A DNA stretch of 45,443 bases from Acidimicrobiales bacterium (GCA_024638845.1 JAHEJN010000019.1:1-45443), one strand, 5' to 3'. Shown: positions 1 to 10,309, counted from the first letter of the stretch. Notes: generated by a model not told the origin, from the letters alone. Numbers and translations are program-made.

Positions 1-2
1 CG

Positions 3-986
3 TCGGCCGACTGGCTGCGGCAGGTGGCCAAGATCACCGGTCAGCCGGTGATCTTCAATCTCAATCAGCCCGACGAGCACCCCGACCTGTGGCGCGAAGA
101 GCTCGACATCCTCGAGGCGGCCCAGGCCGATGGGCTCGACCTGCTCGCCCAGGTCGCGGGCCGCCCCGTCGGCATCCTCGAATGCTGGGACGGCACCGCC
201 AACCCCTTCGTCCCCCGCCCCGCAGCATGGGAGCTCGCCGGGTTGTCACGCAACGATCGGCTCGCGGCGCTGAACCGCCCCGAGACCCGGCAGGCGCTCT
301 GTGACTCCGAGCCGATCGAGCTCAGCCGGTTCGAGACCTTCGTCACCAGCGGCTGGCACAAGATGTACCCGTTCAGCGGCGAGACCGACTACGAGCCCGA
401 GCGGTCGCAATCGGTGGCGGCGATCGCCGAACGCACCGGTAGACGACCGGTCGAGATCGCCTACGACCAGCTCATGGCCGACGACGGCAACGGTCTGCTG
501 TACTTCCCGCTGTTCAACTACGCCAACGGCGACCTCGACCACCTGTGGGAGCTCCATCGGCATCCCCACACCCGCATGGGGCTCGCCGATGCCGGCGCCC
601 ACTGCGGCGCCATCTGCGATGGCGGCATGCCGACGTTCATGGTGTCGTTCTGGACCCGCGACCGCACCCGGGGTGAACGCCTGCCCCTCGAGCACATCGT
701 GGCCCGCCAGACACGACAGACAGCCGAGCTCTACGGCCTGCTCGATCGAGGGGTGGTGGCTCCGGGCTACCGAGCCGATCTCAACGTGATCGACTACGAC
801 AACCTGACCTTCGATGCGCCCCGCATGGCGTGGGACCTGCCCACCGGCGCTCGGCGATTCGTGCAGAAGGCCAAGGGATACCGCTATTCGCTCTGCGCCG
901 GCACCGTGACGGTGCAGGACGACGTCTTCACCGGCGATCATCCCGGTCGGCTCGTGCGCGGTCCCCGACCGGTGTCGACGGGCTGA
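3..986 (+). CDS. N-acyl-D-amino-acid deacylase-type amidohydrolase (5' truncated by window edge)
   Basis: C-terminal ~328 codons of an amidohydrolase-superfamily enzyme; the frame is open to the window edge, so the real start lies upstream. The tail is typical of the D-aminoacylase / N-acyl-D-Asp or D-Glu deacylase group: a metal-site segment GLADAGAHCG, then EHIVARQTRQTAELYGLLDRG and the closing domain GVVAPGYRADLNVIDYD that refolds into the small beta-sandwich. Family members hydrolyse N-acyl-D-amino acids in the cytoplasm using a Zn-containing TIM barrel. Which acyl-amino acid is used cannot be decided here because the N-terminal metal ligands are outside the window. Followed 45 bp later by a separately promoted MFS gene, so the two are probably not one operon. 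Confidence 0.85.
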   Translation, partial: SADWLRQVAKITGQPVIFNLNQPDEHPDLWREELDILEAAQADGLDLLAQVAGRPVGILECWDGTANPFVPRPAAWELAGLSRNDRLAALNRPETRQALCDSEPIELSRFETFVTSGWHKMYPFSGETDYEPERSQSVAAIAERTGRRPVEIAYDQLMADDGNGLLYFPLFNYANGDLDHLWELHRHPHTRMGLADAGAHCGAICDGGMPTFMVSFWTRDRTRGERLPLEHIVARQTRQTAELYGLLDRGVVAPGYRADLNVIDYDNLTFDAPRMAWDLPTGARRFVQKAKGYRYSLCAGTVTVQDDVFTGDHPGRLVRGPRPVSTG

Positions 987-994
987 CCACGGGG

Positions 995-1025
995 TTGCCC
1001 GAGACCCATCGGTCGGGCGTAGCGT
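995..1025 (+). promoter_or_regulatory. Leaderless promoter of the MFS gene
   Basis: TTGCCC (995-1000) and TAGCGT (1020-1025) are 19 nt apart; TAGCGT ends 6 nt before the GTG start at 1032. This places the predicted transcription start at the start codon. No Shine-Dalgarno sequence is visible. Confidence 0.5.
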
Positions 1026-1031
1026 GCCGGG

Positions 1032-2249
1032 GTGACCTCGTCCACCGACCACGCCCGGCCCATCATGCCGCTGGTCTACGCGGTCACCATCACGGGCATC
1101 CTCTCGAACAGCCTCTTGGCGCCGGCCATCCCCGACATCCTCGAACACTTCGACAAGCCCGACAGCTCGGCCGGCCTGCTCGTGGCGGTGGGGTCGATAC
1201 CCGGCATCGTCGTCGCCCCGCTCATCGGCATCATGGCCGATCGGCTCGGCCGACGAGCGGTGCTGGTTCCCTGTCTGTTGGTCTTCGGTGTCTTCGGTCT
1301 GGTCGCGGCCACCGCGCAGACCTTCACAGTGTTGATCCTGGCTCGGCTGGCCATGGGCTTCGGGTCGGCCGGCATGATCAACCTTGCCGTCGTCCTCATC
1401 GGCGATCACTTCCCGAATCCCGTCGAGCGAACCCGGGCCATCGGTCGCAACTCGGCCGTGCTCACCCTCGGGCTGGCCATCATTCCGCTCACCTCGGGCC
1501 TGGTCACCGACGTTGCCGGGTGGCGGTGGGCTCTGGCGATCTACAGCCTCTCGGTCGCGTCGGGCCTCGCTGCCTTCGTGATGCTCGACCGCTCTCGCCC
1601 GGCCGCGGTGGGCAGCATTCGCGACCAGCTGGGCGGGGCGGGAATCGCCCTGCGCAATCCGGTCATCATCACCACCCTCGTCGTCGGCGTGTTGTTGTTC
1701 GCGCTGGTGTTCGGCGTGTTCCTCACGGTCTTGCCCAGCCACCTCGAGAACGAGTTCGGACTGTCGGCGGGCTGGCGCGGTGCGGTCATTGCGGTCCCGG
1801 CCGTGCCGTCGACCCTCATGGCGTTCAACCTCGGGCGACTCAAGTCCCGATTCGGTCGGGCCGTCACCATCCTGGCGTGCGCACTCGGCTGGGCGATTGC
1901 GTTCACCGTCATCGCCTGGGCACCGCTGCTCGGCATCCTGTTGCTCGGCACGGTTCTCTACGGCCTGGGTGAGGGCGGGCTCATCCCGATCCTCCAGGAC
2001 GCGGCGGTGGGAGAAGCGCCGAGCGAACACCGGGGTGCCATCGTGGCCGTGTGGGTGAGCTCGGCGCGCCTCGGGCAGACCATCGGCCCGCTGGCGGCCG
2101 GGCTGATTCTCGCCGGTGCGTCGACGACAGCTGCGCTGTGGGTCGGCGCGGTGGTGGCGGCGACCTTGGCCGTCGGTCTGGCGTTCAGCCCTCTTGCCCG
2201 TCGCGAGGCCCCGCGGCCGAGGGACTCTTCCGAAGCAGCCGCTGCGTGA
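1032..2249 (+). CDS. MFS transporter, 12-TM type
   Basis: 405-residue major facilitator superfamily carrier in the cytoplasmic membrane. Hydrophobic helices run through the whole protein, and the MFS motif A loop between TM2 and TM3 is clear (GIMADRLGRR, residues ~66-75). The related half-motif in the second repeat is weaker (NLGRLKSRFGR). The length and N-terminal NSLLAPAIPDI pattern fit the drug:H+ antiporter / YnfM-like groups, but the substrate cannot be predicted. The GTG start is chosen because it directly follows a leaderless -10 element. The C-terminus is a short hydrophilic tail (RREAPRPRDSSEAAAA). The gene converges on thrB with a ~45 bp gap. Confidence 0.88.
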   Translation: MTSSTDHARPIMPLVYAVTITGILSNSLLAPAIPDILEHFDKPDSSAGLLVAVGSIPGIVVAPLIGIMADRLGRRAVLVPCLLVFGVFGLVAATAQTFTVLILARLAMGFGSAGMINLAVVLIGDHFPNPVERTRAIGRNSAVLTLGLAIIPLTSGLVTDVAGWRWALAIYSLSVASGLAAFVMLDRSRPAAVGSIRDQLGGAGIALRNPVIITTLVVGVLLFALVFGVFLTVLPSHLENEFGLSAGWRGAVIAVPAVPSTLMAFNLGRLKSRFGRAVTILACALGWAIAFTVIAWAPLLGILLLGTVLYGLGEGGLIPILQDAAVGEAPSEHRGAIVAVWVSSARLGQTIGPLAAGLILAGASTTAALWVGAVVAATLAVGLAFSPLARREAPRPRDSSEAAAA

Positions 2250-2294
2250 ACGAGCGCTCCGTCGATCTGGCGCCGGTATCGCCGGGATGGCTGA

Positions 2295-3110
2295 TCAACG
2301 ACGGAGCACGACCGCGCCGTCGAGATCGACGGCGAGCACCTTGGCGTGGCCACTGGGCGGAAGCTGCGCCGCAACCACACCGGCCAGGGCCGGATCGACG
2401 AACGCGGCGACCGACGGCCCCGACCCGCTGAGCCAGGCTCCCCAGGCTCCGAGCTCGAAGAATGCCTCGATGGCTCCGGCCGAGTCGGGCAGGGCGTCGA
2501 GGCGACCCGGCTGGTGCACCAGATCACGGGTGGCCTGGGCGAGGGCACGCGGGTCTCCGGTGGTGAGTGCGGTCACCAGGAGCGCGAGGTTGCCGAGGTT
2601 CGTGACCACGTCGTCGAGCTGGATGAACTCGGGCAGCACCCGTCGCGAGGAGTCGGTGCCGGCGGTGGTGAGGTCGGGCACCCAGACGACGACCGATGCG
2701 GCCAGCGCGAGATCGATGCGGGCGACGGTGTCTCCGGCGGCGATGACCGCGCCTCCCAGAGCCGATGCGGCGGCGTTGTCGCTGTGCCCCTCGAGGGCGG
2801 CGGCCGTGCCGAGGGCAGCCTCGGCGGCCTCGTCGTCGTCGAGGCCCAGTTGCACGAAAGCAACAGCCGCGCCGGCCACGCGTACCGACGCCGAGTAGCC
2901 GAGGCCGCGCCCCATCGGGATCTCGGTTCGGACCCAGAGTGGACCCTCGCCGCCCGCTTCGGTGAACGCGACGACGCCCGGGTGATGGGGATCGGCGGGC
3001 TCGCCGTCACCCTCGGTGGCCGCCACCGAATAGATGTCGAGGGCGAGGCCCAGAACGTCGAACCCGGGTCCGAGGTTGGCGCTCGAACCCGGCGCTCGCA
3101 CTTCGATCAC
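2295..3110 (-). CDS. thrB: Homoserine kinase
   Basis: GHMP-family kinase that phosphorylates L-homoserine to O-phosphohomoserine, the substrate of threonine synthase. The N-terminal substrate motif [13 protein letters not shown] and the ATP-binding motif 2 [11 protein letters not shown] (about residues 65-75) are both present, as is the C-terminal motif 3 region [13 protein letters not shown]. Length (~271 aa) is slightly below the usual ~300. A TTG start at 3116 is possible, but I prefer the GTG at 3110: TAGCGT on the minus strand (3117-3122) lies exactly 6 nt before it, the leaderless spacing seen elsewhere in this window. thrB stands apart from hom and thrC here and is divergent from two PLP enzymes, which hints at a shared amino-acid theme. 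Confidence 0.93.
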   Translation of the reverse strand: MIEVRAPGSSANLGPGFDVLGLALDIYSVAATEGDGEPADPHHPGVVAFTEAGGEGPLWVRTEIPMGRGLGYSASVRVAGAAVAFVQLGLDDDEAAEAALGTAAALEGHSDNAAASALGGAVIAAGDTVARIDLALAASVVVWVPDLTTAGTDSSRRVLPEFIQLDDVVTNLGNLALLVTALTTGDPRALAQATRDLVHQPGRLDALPDSAGAIEAFFELGAWGAWLSGSGPSVAAFVDPALAGVVAAQLPPSGHAKVLAVDLDGAVVLRR

Positions 3111-3116
3111 CGCCAA

Positions 3117-3126
3117 ACGCTACCTT
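3117..3126. promoter_or_regulatory. Overlapping divergent -10 elements of thrB and the PLP gene pair
   Basis: Minus-strand TAGCGT (3117-3122) precedes the thrB GTG by 6 nt. Plus-strand TACCTT (3121-3126) precedes the ATG at 3135 by 8 nt. The two elements share two base pairs, and only 24 bp separate the two start codons, so the promoters probably exclude each other. Confidence 0.4.
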
Positions 3127-3134
3127 GGCCGACG

Positions 3135-4656
<1,522 letters not shown>

Positions 4657-4664
<8 letters not shown>

Positions 4665-5814
4665 CGACCTCACGTCGGAGAACCCCTTCGTTCGGTACCG
4701 CGAGCGCCTCGACGTGTACCTGGCGGCCCGACGAAGGGGCTGGTCCGACGCCGACTTCGTGGCTCTGGTCGAGCGTCTCGACCAGGCCGTCGCCGGCGTC
4801 GAGGGGCACGGCTTCGTCCGGACTCCGCTCGTGCCCGGCGCGGCGGTCGTGGCTGCGGCCGGTCTCGACTGCAAGCTCGTGCTGAAGGACGACACCGACA
4901 ACGTCGGCGGGTCGCACAAGTCACGCCATCTGTTCGGGTTGGCCCTGCACCAGGCGATCGACGACGCCGGGACCGGCCCGCTCGCCATCGCCTCGTGCGG
5001 CAATGCCGCGCGCTCGGCCGGCGTGGTGGCGGCGGCGCTGGGACGTGAGCTCCAGGTGTTCGTGCCCGACTGGGCCGATGTCGACGTGATCGACCGACTG
5101 AACGAGCTGGGCGCGCACATCAACGTGTGCGAGCGACGGGCGGACGAGCTGGGCGACCCTGCGTTCCTGCGCTATCGGGAAGCCGTCGCCGATGGTGCCG
5201 TTCCCTTCACCGTGCAGGGCACGGAGGCGCCGGCGGTGATCGACGGTGGTCGAACCCTCGGGTGGGAGCTGGCCGAAGAGCTGGCCGCGGCCCAGGGCGC
5301 CACCGCGGCCATCGACTCGCTCTACATCCAGGTGGGCGGCGGAGCGCTGGCCACGGCCGTGTCGATGGCCATGTTCGACGCCGCCGACTGCGGCTGGCTG
5401 GCGAAGCCGCCGCGAATCCTGGCCGTCCAGCCGGCCAACGCCCACCCGCTGGCCCGAGCCTGGCACCGCCTGGTCGACCCCGATGGCGGCGTCGATCCCG
5501 TTGCGATCATGACCGAGGCTCGGGCCCACCCCGATCGGTACATGACCCCGTGGGAGGACCCGCCCGAGAGCCTCGCCACCGGCATCCTCGATGACGTGAC
5601 CTACGACTGGCTGGGCGTCGTCGAAGCCATGGCGAGAACCGGCGGCCACCCCGTGCTCGCCTCCGAGTCCGACATCGCCCACGCCCACGCCCTCATCGCC
5701 GAACACACGTCGATCATCGCCAGCCCCACCGGAACCGCCGGCCTCGCCGGCCTCCTCGCCGACCCCCCGGAAGCCGGCGAACGAGCCGCCGTCCTCATTA
5801 CCGGCAGAACCTGA
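4657..5814 (+). CDS. Fold-type-II PLP-dependent enzyme, threonine synthase/dehydratase-like (function unknown)
   Basis: 385 residues. The candidate PLP lysine is Lys88 in [12 protein letters not shown], the asparagine/glycine loop is [10 protein letters not shown] (113-122), and the phosphate-binding glycine cluster is [11 protein letters not shown] (~225-235). The SHK context resembles tryptophan synthase beta and D-serine dehydratase more than canonical threonine synthase (GSFKDRG). The TTG start at 4657 lies inside the end of the previous gene (8-nt overlap), so translation is probably coupled. With homoserine kinase next door a role in threonine or homoserine-derived metabolism is attractive, but this is inference only. 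The convergent downstream neighbour is 108 bp away. Confidence 0.8.
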
Positions 5815-5839
5815 ACCAAGCGAAGCGGAGCGTGGGGTA

Positions 5840-5910
5840 GGGAGGTGCGGTGGGTCGGGGCCGCGCCGATTGGCGTAGACCAGGCACGGCAACGGCCCGT
5901 CGCACCTCCC
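5840..5910. terminator. Inverted repeat between convergent genes
   Basis: GGGAGGTGCG (5840-5849) is the exact reverse complement of CGCACCTCCC (5901-5910), with GC-rich, partly self-complementary sequence between. It lies in the gap between the PLP gene and the metallopeptidase gene, a position suited to a bidirectional terminator. There is no T-tract and the loop is long. Confidence 0.35.
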
Positions 5911-5922
5911 GGTGGGAAACGC

Positions 5923-6762
5923 TCAGGCGGAGTCGCACTCTTGGGGATTCCCCGTTTCGAACCCGGTCCGGAACCACCGCATGCGGGCTTCGGCCGATCC
6001 GTGGGTCCAGCTCTCGGGACCGGCGCCGGGATTGATGCGATCGTCGCCGACGGCGGCGGCGGCACGGAGCCCCTCTTCGATGTCGCCGGGCTCGACAACC
6101 GGAAGTCCCTCGATGGTGTCGGTGGCGGCGAAGTTGGCCCACACGCCGGCGAGGCAGTCGGCCTGGAGCTCGAGGGCCACCGACAGCTCGTTCTGTCGGC
6201 CGGGGTTCTCCTGTTGCAGGCGACGGACGTCGGCACTGATGCCGGTGACGTTCTGCACGTGATGGCCGATCTCATGGGCGATCACGTAGGCCTGGGCGAA
6301 GTCGCCAGCCGCTCCGAACCGGTTCTGGAGCTCGGCCAGGAAGGCCTGGTCGAGGTACACCTTCGAGTCGGCTGGACAGTAGAAGGGTCCGACGGCGGCC
6401 GATGCCTGACCGCAACCCCCGGTGCTGACGGCTGCGTCGAAGATCACGAACCGCGCCGGCGGGTAGTCGACCCCGTTCTGGGTGAAGAGATCGTCCCAGA
6501 AGAACTGCACGTGGTCGAAGCTGAACTCGAGGAATTCGTTGCGCGGCGGCAGCTCGCCCTGGTTCGACGAGTCGGTGCCGGTGGCCGCTGCGCCGATGCT
6601 GCCGAAGTCGATGCCCCCACCGCCACCCCCGCTGAGGAGCAGGAGCAGGATGATGCCGATGATGCCGAGCCCGCCGGCACCACCTCCGATGGCCAGGCCC
6701 TTCCCCCGGGCACTGCCCCGGTACTCGGTGTTCTTGCTCCTGTAGCCGCGGGTGTACCGCAT
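5923..6762 (-). CDS. Neutral zinc metallopeptidase, YpfJ family
   Basis: 279-residue membrane-anchored putative metalloprotease. A basic, Arg/Lys-rich N-terminus (1-21) is followed by a Gly-rich hydrophobic segment (~22-44), a low-complexity linker and the peptidase domain. The zinc motif HEIGHH is at 163-168, and the downstream ELQADCLAGVWA (198-209) supplies the likely third ligand, as in other YpfJ/PF04228 proteins. The catalytic domain should face the outside of the membrane. Its biological substrate is not known for the family. An AGGAG Shine-Dalgarno sequence sits 5 nt before the ATG, in contrast with the many leaderless genes around it. Alone in orientation between convergent and tandem neighbours. 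Confidence 0.9.
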   Translation of the reverse strand: MRYTRGYRSKNTEYRGSARGKGLAIGGGAGGLGIIGIILLLLLSGGGGGGIDFGSIGAAATGTDSSNQGELPPRNEFLEFSFDHVQFFWDDLFTQNGVDYPPARFVIFDAAVSTGGCGQASAAVGPFYCPADSKVYLDQAFLAELQNRFGAAGDFAQAYVIAHEIGHHVQNVTGISADVRRLQQENPGRQNELSVALELQADCLAGVWANFAATDTIEGLPVVEPGDIEEGLRAAAAVGDDRINPGAGPESWTHGSAEARMRWFRTGFETGNPQECDSA

Positions 6763-6813
6763 CGGACTCCTGGGGTGTGGGTCGACTCGATCGTCGACGC
6801 TTCGGGCCGCAGG

Positions 6814-7836
6814 CTACAGCGAGAGCCCGGCCGGCGCGTCCTGCGGCGCCGACTGAACGAGGGTGCGCCAGAACGACCGATAGCTGGGATGGGTGCGATC
6901 GGTCGGCCAGTAGCCGTCTTCCTCGAGGGCGCGGTGCAGCTTGGGGACGTTCCACATGGGGATGCCCGAGTCGACGTGATGAGCGAGGTGGTACCCGACG
7001 TTGTACGGCGTGAAGAGCACCCGGGGGATGATCGACGGCCGGATGTGATGGGTGGTGAGGCGACGGTCGGGGGATCGGGTCATGCCCCCGTGTTCGGCGA
7101 GGGAACGGAGTCGGTTCACCACCCGCCAGTACGTGAGCCACGGTGCGAGCCACAACGCCACGTAGAGCCAGGGCACGCCGAAGACCAGGAAGAGACCGAA
7201 CACCACGGCCTGACCGAGCCACACCTTGGCTGCCCGCCACCGATAACCCGGGCGCAGCAGTCCGACGATGGCCGGTCGGATGTTCTTGTAGCCCGATACA
7301 CCGAGCGCATCACGGGTGAGCTTGCGTCGCATGGAGTCGCGGGGGATGGGGTAGCGGGCGTACAACGCGAAGTCGGGCTCCTTCGGACCGAACTCGTCGC
7401 GGTGGTGCGCAGTGTGCACGAGCCGGTACGTGTCGGTGCCGTCTCCGAAGGGCAGCCACCCGAAGATCCACTGGCCGACCAGGTCGTTGACCCGACGCGA
7501 CGAGAACAGCAGGCGGTGTGCCCCCTCGTGGAACAGCGTGAACGCCTTGGCGAACCACGATCCCATCGCCACGAACGCCAGGGGGTAGGCCCACCACCGA
7601 TCGACGGCCACGGTGGCCCACACGATCACGAAGGGTTGGGCGACGGCCGAGGCGACGGTGATCGCATTGCGCAGGTTCGGGATGCGGCGGAGCTCGGCCC
7701 GGAACTCGGGACGGGGACGACCGTCGGGCCGGAGTCGGTCGCTTCCGGTGAACTGCGGCAGCTCGTCGAGCGACGGCGCGAGCCCTCCCGTGAGCCGGGC
7801 GACGAGCTCGTCGTGGTCGATGGCGTCGGTGTCCAC
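6814..7836 (-). CDS. Membrane fatty acid desaturase-type diiron oxygenase
   Basis: 340 residues with the three His clusters of integral-membrane desaturases/hydroxylases: HEGAH (103-107), HTAHH (141-145) and HLAHH (283-287), which ligate a diiron centre on the cytoplasmic face. Hydrophobic pairs lie before the first box (~60-100) and between the second and third (~205-238). Such enzymes insert a double bond or hydroxyl into an acyl chain or lipid with an electron carrier as partner; no ferredoxin or reductase gene is adjacent. Start GTG 7836 follows TAACAT with a 6-nt gap, so it is read as leaderless. Substrate (acyl lipid, carotenoid or other) is not decidable. Confidence 0.88.
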   Translation of the reverse strand: MDTDAIDHDELVARLTGGLAPSLDELPQFTGSDRLRPDGRPRPEFRAELRRIPNLRNAITVASAVAQPFVIVWATVAVDRWWAYPLAFVAMGSWFAKAFTLFHEGAHRLLFSSRRVNDLVGQWIFGWLPFGDGTDTYRLVHTAHHRDEFGPKEPDFALYARYPIPRDSMRRKLTRDALGVSGYKNIRPAIVGLLRPGYRWRAAKVWLGQAVVFGLFLVFGVPWLYVALWLAPWLTYWRVVNRLRSLAEHGGMTRSPDRRLTTHHIRPSIIPRVLFTPYNVGYHLAHHVDSGIPMWNVPKLHRALEEDGYWPTDRTHPSYRSFWRTLVQSAPQDAPAGLSL

Positions 7837-7842
7837 CCTTCG

Positions 7843-7848
7843 ATGTTA
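7843..7848 (-). promoter_or_regulatory. Leaderless -10 element of the desaturase gene
   Basis: Minus-strand TAACAT ends 6 nt before the GTG at 7836; no Shine-Dalgarno sequence is present. Confidence 0.45.
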
Positions 7849-7946
7849 CCCCTCGGTAGCCGCCAGGTGAAGAGGGCGTTCGGCCCCCCTCGCCCGCGTC
7901 GGCCTGGCGCGATAGCGTCAGGATTCCTCGACCGAAGGAGTGAACG

Positions 7947-8738
7947 ATGCCTCCAACCACCGAGTACGTCCATGGCACACCGTCGTGGATCGACCTCTCG
8001 ACCACCGATCCAGCCGCCGCGCAGACCTTCTACCGAGGGCTGTTCGGGTGGGAGTTCGTCGCCGAGCCCACCGGTGACGAGGGCGAGTACATCATGGCGA
8101 GCCTCGGCGGTCGCAGCGTCGCCGGCATCATGCAACAGAGCCCCGAACAGGCGGCCATGGGTCAGCCCTCGCTGTGGGCGTCGTATGTCACCGTCGACGA
8201 TGTCGATGCCACGGTGGCTCGAGTCGAGCCCGCAGGCGGCTCGGTGATGGCGCCGCCGTTCGACGTCATGGACGCCGGGCGTATGGCGCTGATCGTCGAT
8301 CCCGCCGGCGCGGTGCTGTGTCTGTGGCAGCCCCGAGCGCACAAGGGTGCCGAAGTCGTGAACGAGCACGGTGCGCTCCTGTGGAACGAGCTCATGAGCT
8401 CCGATCTCGACGCCTCGTCGGCCTTCTACGCCGACGTCCTCGGATGGGGCGTCGACCAGGCCGACATGGGTCCCGATGCCCCGCCGTACACCGTGTACAC
8501 CATCGGCGACGACATGATCGCCGGGGGAATGGCCCCGCCGATGGAGGGCATCCCGACCTCCTGGGGCATCTACTTCGCCAGCGACGACTGCGATGCGACC
8601 GTGGCGTTGGCCGAGTCGCTCGGTGCCACCGTGCTGGCTCCCCCGATGGACATCCCCGTCGGTCGCATGGCCAGCCTCCAGGACCCGACCGGCGCCGCGT
8701 TCTCGGTGATGACCATGGCCCCCATGGCCGACGAGTAG
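7947..8738 (+). CDS. Two-domain VOC (glyoxalase/bleomycin-resistance fold) protein
   Basis: 263 residues made of two related VOC modules, about 1-130 and 131-263. Each opens with a similar phrase (GTPSWIDLSTTDPAAAQTFY; then HGALLWNELMSSDLDASSAFY) and ends with a D-P-x-G-A segment. This tandem form is common in Actinobacteria and is usually annotated only as a VOC family protein; the name glyoxalase should not be taken literally. Metal-ligand residues are not clearly conserved in both halves. A good Shine-Dalgarno sequence (AAGGAG) lies 6 nt before the ATG, and TAGCGT about 30 bp upstream may be its -10. The gene ends 1 bp from the convergent aquaporin gene. Confidence 0.85.
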   Translation: MPPTTEYVHGTPSWIDLSTTDPAAAQTFYRGLFGWEFVAEPTGDEGEYIMASLGGRSVAGIMQQSPEQAAMGQPSLWASYVTVDDVDATVARVEPAGGSVMAPPFDVMDAGRMALIVDPAGAVLCLWQPRAHKGAEVVNEHGALLWNELMSSDLDASSAFYADVLGWGVDQADMGPDAPPYTVYTIGDDMIAGGMAPPMEGIPTSWGIYFASDDCDATVALAESLGATVLAPPMDIPVGRMASLQDPTGAAFSVMTMAPMADE

Positions 8739-8739
8739 G

Positions 8740-9408
8740 TCACTCGGCCCGCAGGAAGAGCCAGCCGATCAAGGGAACGGCCAGCGCTGTGCCGACCAGC
8801 TCCATCCCGACGAACATCGGGGCGCTCGACGGCTCGATGCCGGCAAAGGTGTCGCTGAACATGCGGCCGATGGTGACGGCGGGATTGGCGAAGCTCGTCG
8901 ATGAGGTGAAGTAGTACGCCGCGCCGATGTAGGCGGCCACGGCGGCCGCGATCCGGTCGATCCGCTCGGTGCGCACCAAGGCGAAGATCACCATCACCAG
9001 CCCCATCGTTGCGACGACCTCGCCAAGCCACAGGTTCGGGTCACTGCGCTCCTTGGTCGACCACTCGACTGCGTCGAGGTCGAACATCAGGTTGGCCAGA
9101 ACGGCCCCTGCGATCCCACCGGAGATCTGCGCGGCGATGTACGGAGCCACCTCACGGCGGTCGAAGTGACCGAGCGCCCAGGCCGCAAGCGTCACCGACG
9201 GGTTGAACGAGGCGCCCGAGACCGGCATGAAGACCAGGATGATCACGTAGAGGATCCCCGCGGTGGCGGCGGCGTTCTGGAAGAGCTGCAAGCCGACGTC
9301 GTCGGGACTCAGCCGCTCGGCCATGATGCCGGAGCCGATGACCCCCGCCACCAGGAGGAGCGTGCCGAGGAACTCCGCGGCGAGTCGTCTGGCCTGCACC
9401 TCGGGCAC
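8740..9408 (-). CDS. Aquaporin / MIP family channel
   Basis: 222-residue six-helix channel with the two half-helix motifs of the family, NPS (69-71) and NPA (175-177), the second followed by VTIGR. The duplicated fold is clear: AEFLGTLLLVAG opens the first half and GEVVATMGLVMVIFAL the second. The first motif being NPS rather than NPA, and the short loops, recall bacterial AqpS/GlpF-like channels that pass small neutral solutes such as arsenite or glycerol; no ars genes are nearby, so the solute is open. Start GTG at 9408; a second GTG at 9399 is a reasonable alternative. Confidence 0.88.
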   Translation of the reverse strand: MPEVQARRLAAEFLGTLLLVAGVIGSGIMAERLSPDDVGLQLFQNAAATAGILYVIILVFMPVSGASFNPSVTLAAWALGHFDRREVAPYIAAQISGGIAGAVLANLMFDLDAVEWSTKERSDPNLWLGEVVATMGLVMVIFALVRTERIDRIAAAVAAYIGAAYYFTSSTSFANPAVTIGRMFSDTFAGIEPSSAPMFVGMELVGTALAVPLIGWLFLRAE

Positions 9409-9423
9409 AGTAGACGACGGCTG

Positions 9424-10296
9424 TCAGCTCGGCGTGAACAGCAGGTGACGAGCAGGCAGGATCTGGTCGATGCGACCCAGTCGCAGCAGGGTGGCCTGGA
9501 CTTCGGCCAGCACGTCGACGCTCAGGTTCTCGCCGGCCTCGGCCCACTCGGTCACCGCCCACCAATCGGCCACGGTTTCGGGGCGCAGATCGAAACGATC
9601 GGCGATGACATCGACGATGTCGTCGCGGGCGCTCAACTCGGCGGCGGTTGCCGCCACGACAGCCAGGGCATCGGTGAGGTCGTCTCCCCGTCGCTCGAGC
9701 ACGTCGTTGCGGGCAACCACGACGAAGGCCGGCCACGGGGTCTCCTGGATGCCGACGCGCACGAACTCGCCGCGGTCGACCACCGGCTGGGTCATGAACC
9801 GGTCCCACAGGAAGTAATCGGCATCACCGGCGGCGAGCGCAGAGCGGGCGCCGTCGATGTCACCGACCTCGACGAAATGAGCGTCGTCGTCGGGTTGCCA
9901 TCCGAGGCGATCGGCGAGCACGTAGGCCATCAGGTGCGAGCCGGACCCTCGACGCGAGATCGCCGCTCGCGTGCCAACCAGATCACCGGGATCTCGAAAA
10001 TCGGAGTCGGCCGCCACGTGGATACCCCACTGGAGAGCGCTCGGGATGGCGAGCCCGACGATGCGGGCCTCGACACCATCGCTGATGCCCTGCACCACTC
10101 CCTCGGTGAGGGCGACGGCTGCGTCGAGCTCCCGGGCGCCGAGGGCGGCCATCATGGCCCCGGTGCCGCTCGGTTGATCGGTCCAGTGGACTCCCGGCAG
10201 ATACCCGCCCGCGATGGCCTCGTACCAGGGGAGACTGACGTGTTCGGGAACGCCTCCGACGCGGAGGGGAGAACTCGCGTGGAAACTCTCGGGCAC
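9424..10296 (-). CDS. Substrate-binding-like protein (SsuA/THI5 type) without signal peptide
   Basis: About 290 residues resembling periplasmic binding proteins of the sulfonate/nitrate/thiamine-precursor class: an opening RVGGVPEHVSLPWYEAI strand-helix, a GTGAMMAALGARELDAAVALTEG segment, a domain-crossover RRGSGSHLMAYVL and a second lobe with DADYFLWDRF. No signal peptide or lipobox is visible, and no permease or ATPase gene lies nearby. It may therefore be a cytoplasmic ligand-binding protein or enzyme of this fold (cf. THI5/MqnA-like proteins) rather than a transporter part. The open frame begins at 10314, but TACCCT followed by 7 nt and GTG at 10296 indicates a leaderless start there. Confidence 0.75.
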   Translation of the reverse strand: MPESFHASSPLRVGGVPEHVSLPWYEAIAGGYLPGVHWTDQPSGTGAMMAALGARELDAAVALTEGVVQGISDGVEARIVGLAIPSALQWGIHVAADSDFRDPGDLVGTRAAISRRGSGSHLMAYVLADRLGWQPDDDAHFVEVGDIDGARSALAAGDADYFLWDRFMTQPVVDRGEFVRVGIQETPWPAFVVVARNDVLERRGDDLTDALAVVAATAAELSARDDIVDVIADRFDLRPETVADWWAVTEWAEAGENLSVDVLAEVQATLLRLGRIDQILPARHLLFTPS

Positions 10297-10303
10297 TCGG
10301 CGT

Positions 10304-10309
10304 AGGGTA
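10304..10309 (-). promoter_or_regulatory. Leaderless -10 element deciding the start of the binding-protein-like gene
   Basis: Minus-strand TACCCT lies 7 nt before the GTG at 10296. It falls inside the longer open frame that begins at 10314, which argues for the shorter protein. Confidence 0.4.

Noticed and set aside
246-2030. Very long minus-strand open frame across the amidohydrolase and MFS genes
   Set aside because: Low-complexity Arg/Gly/Asp/His-rich translation antisense to two clear genes; such frames arise by codon bias in high-GC DNA.
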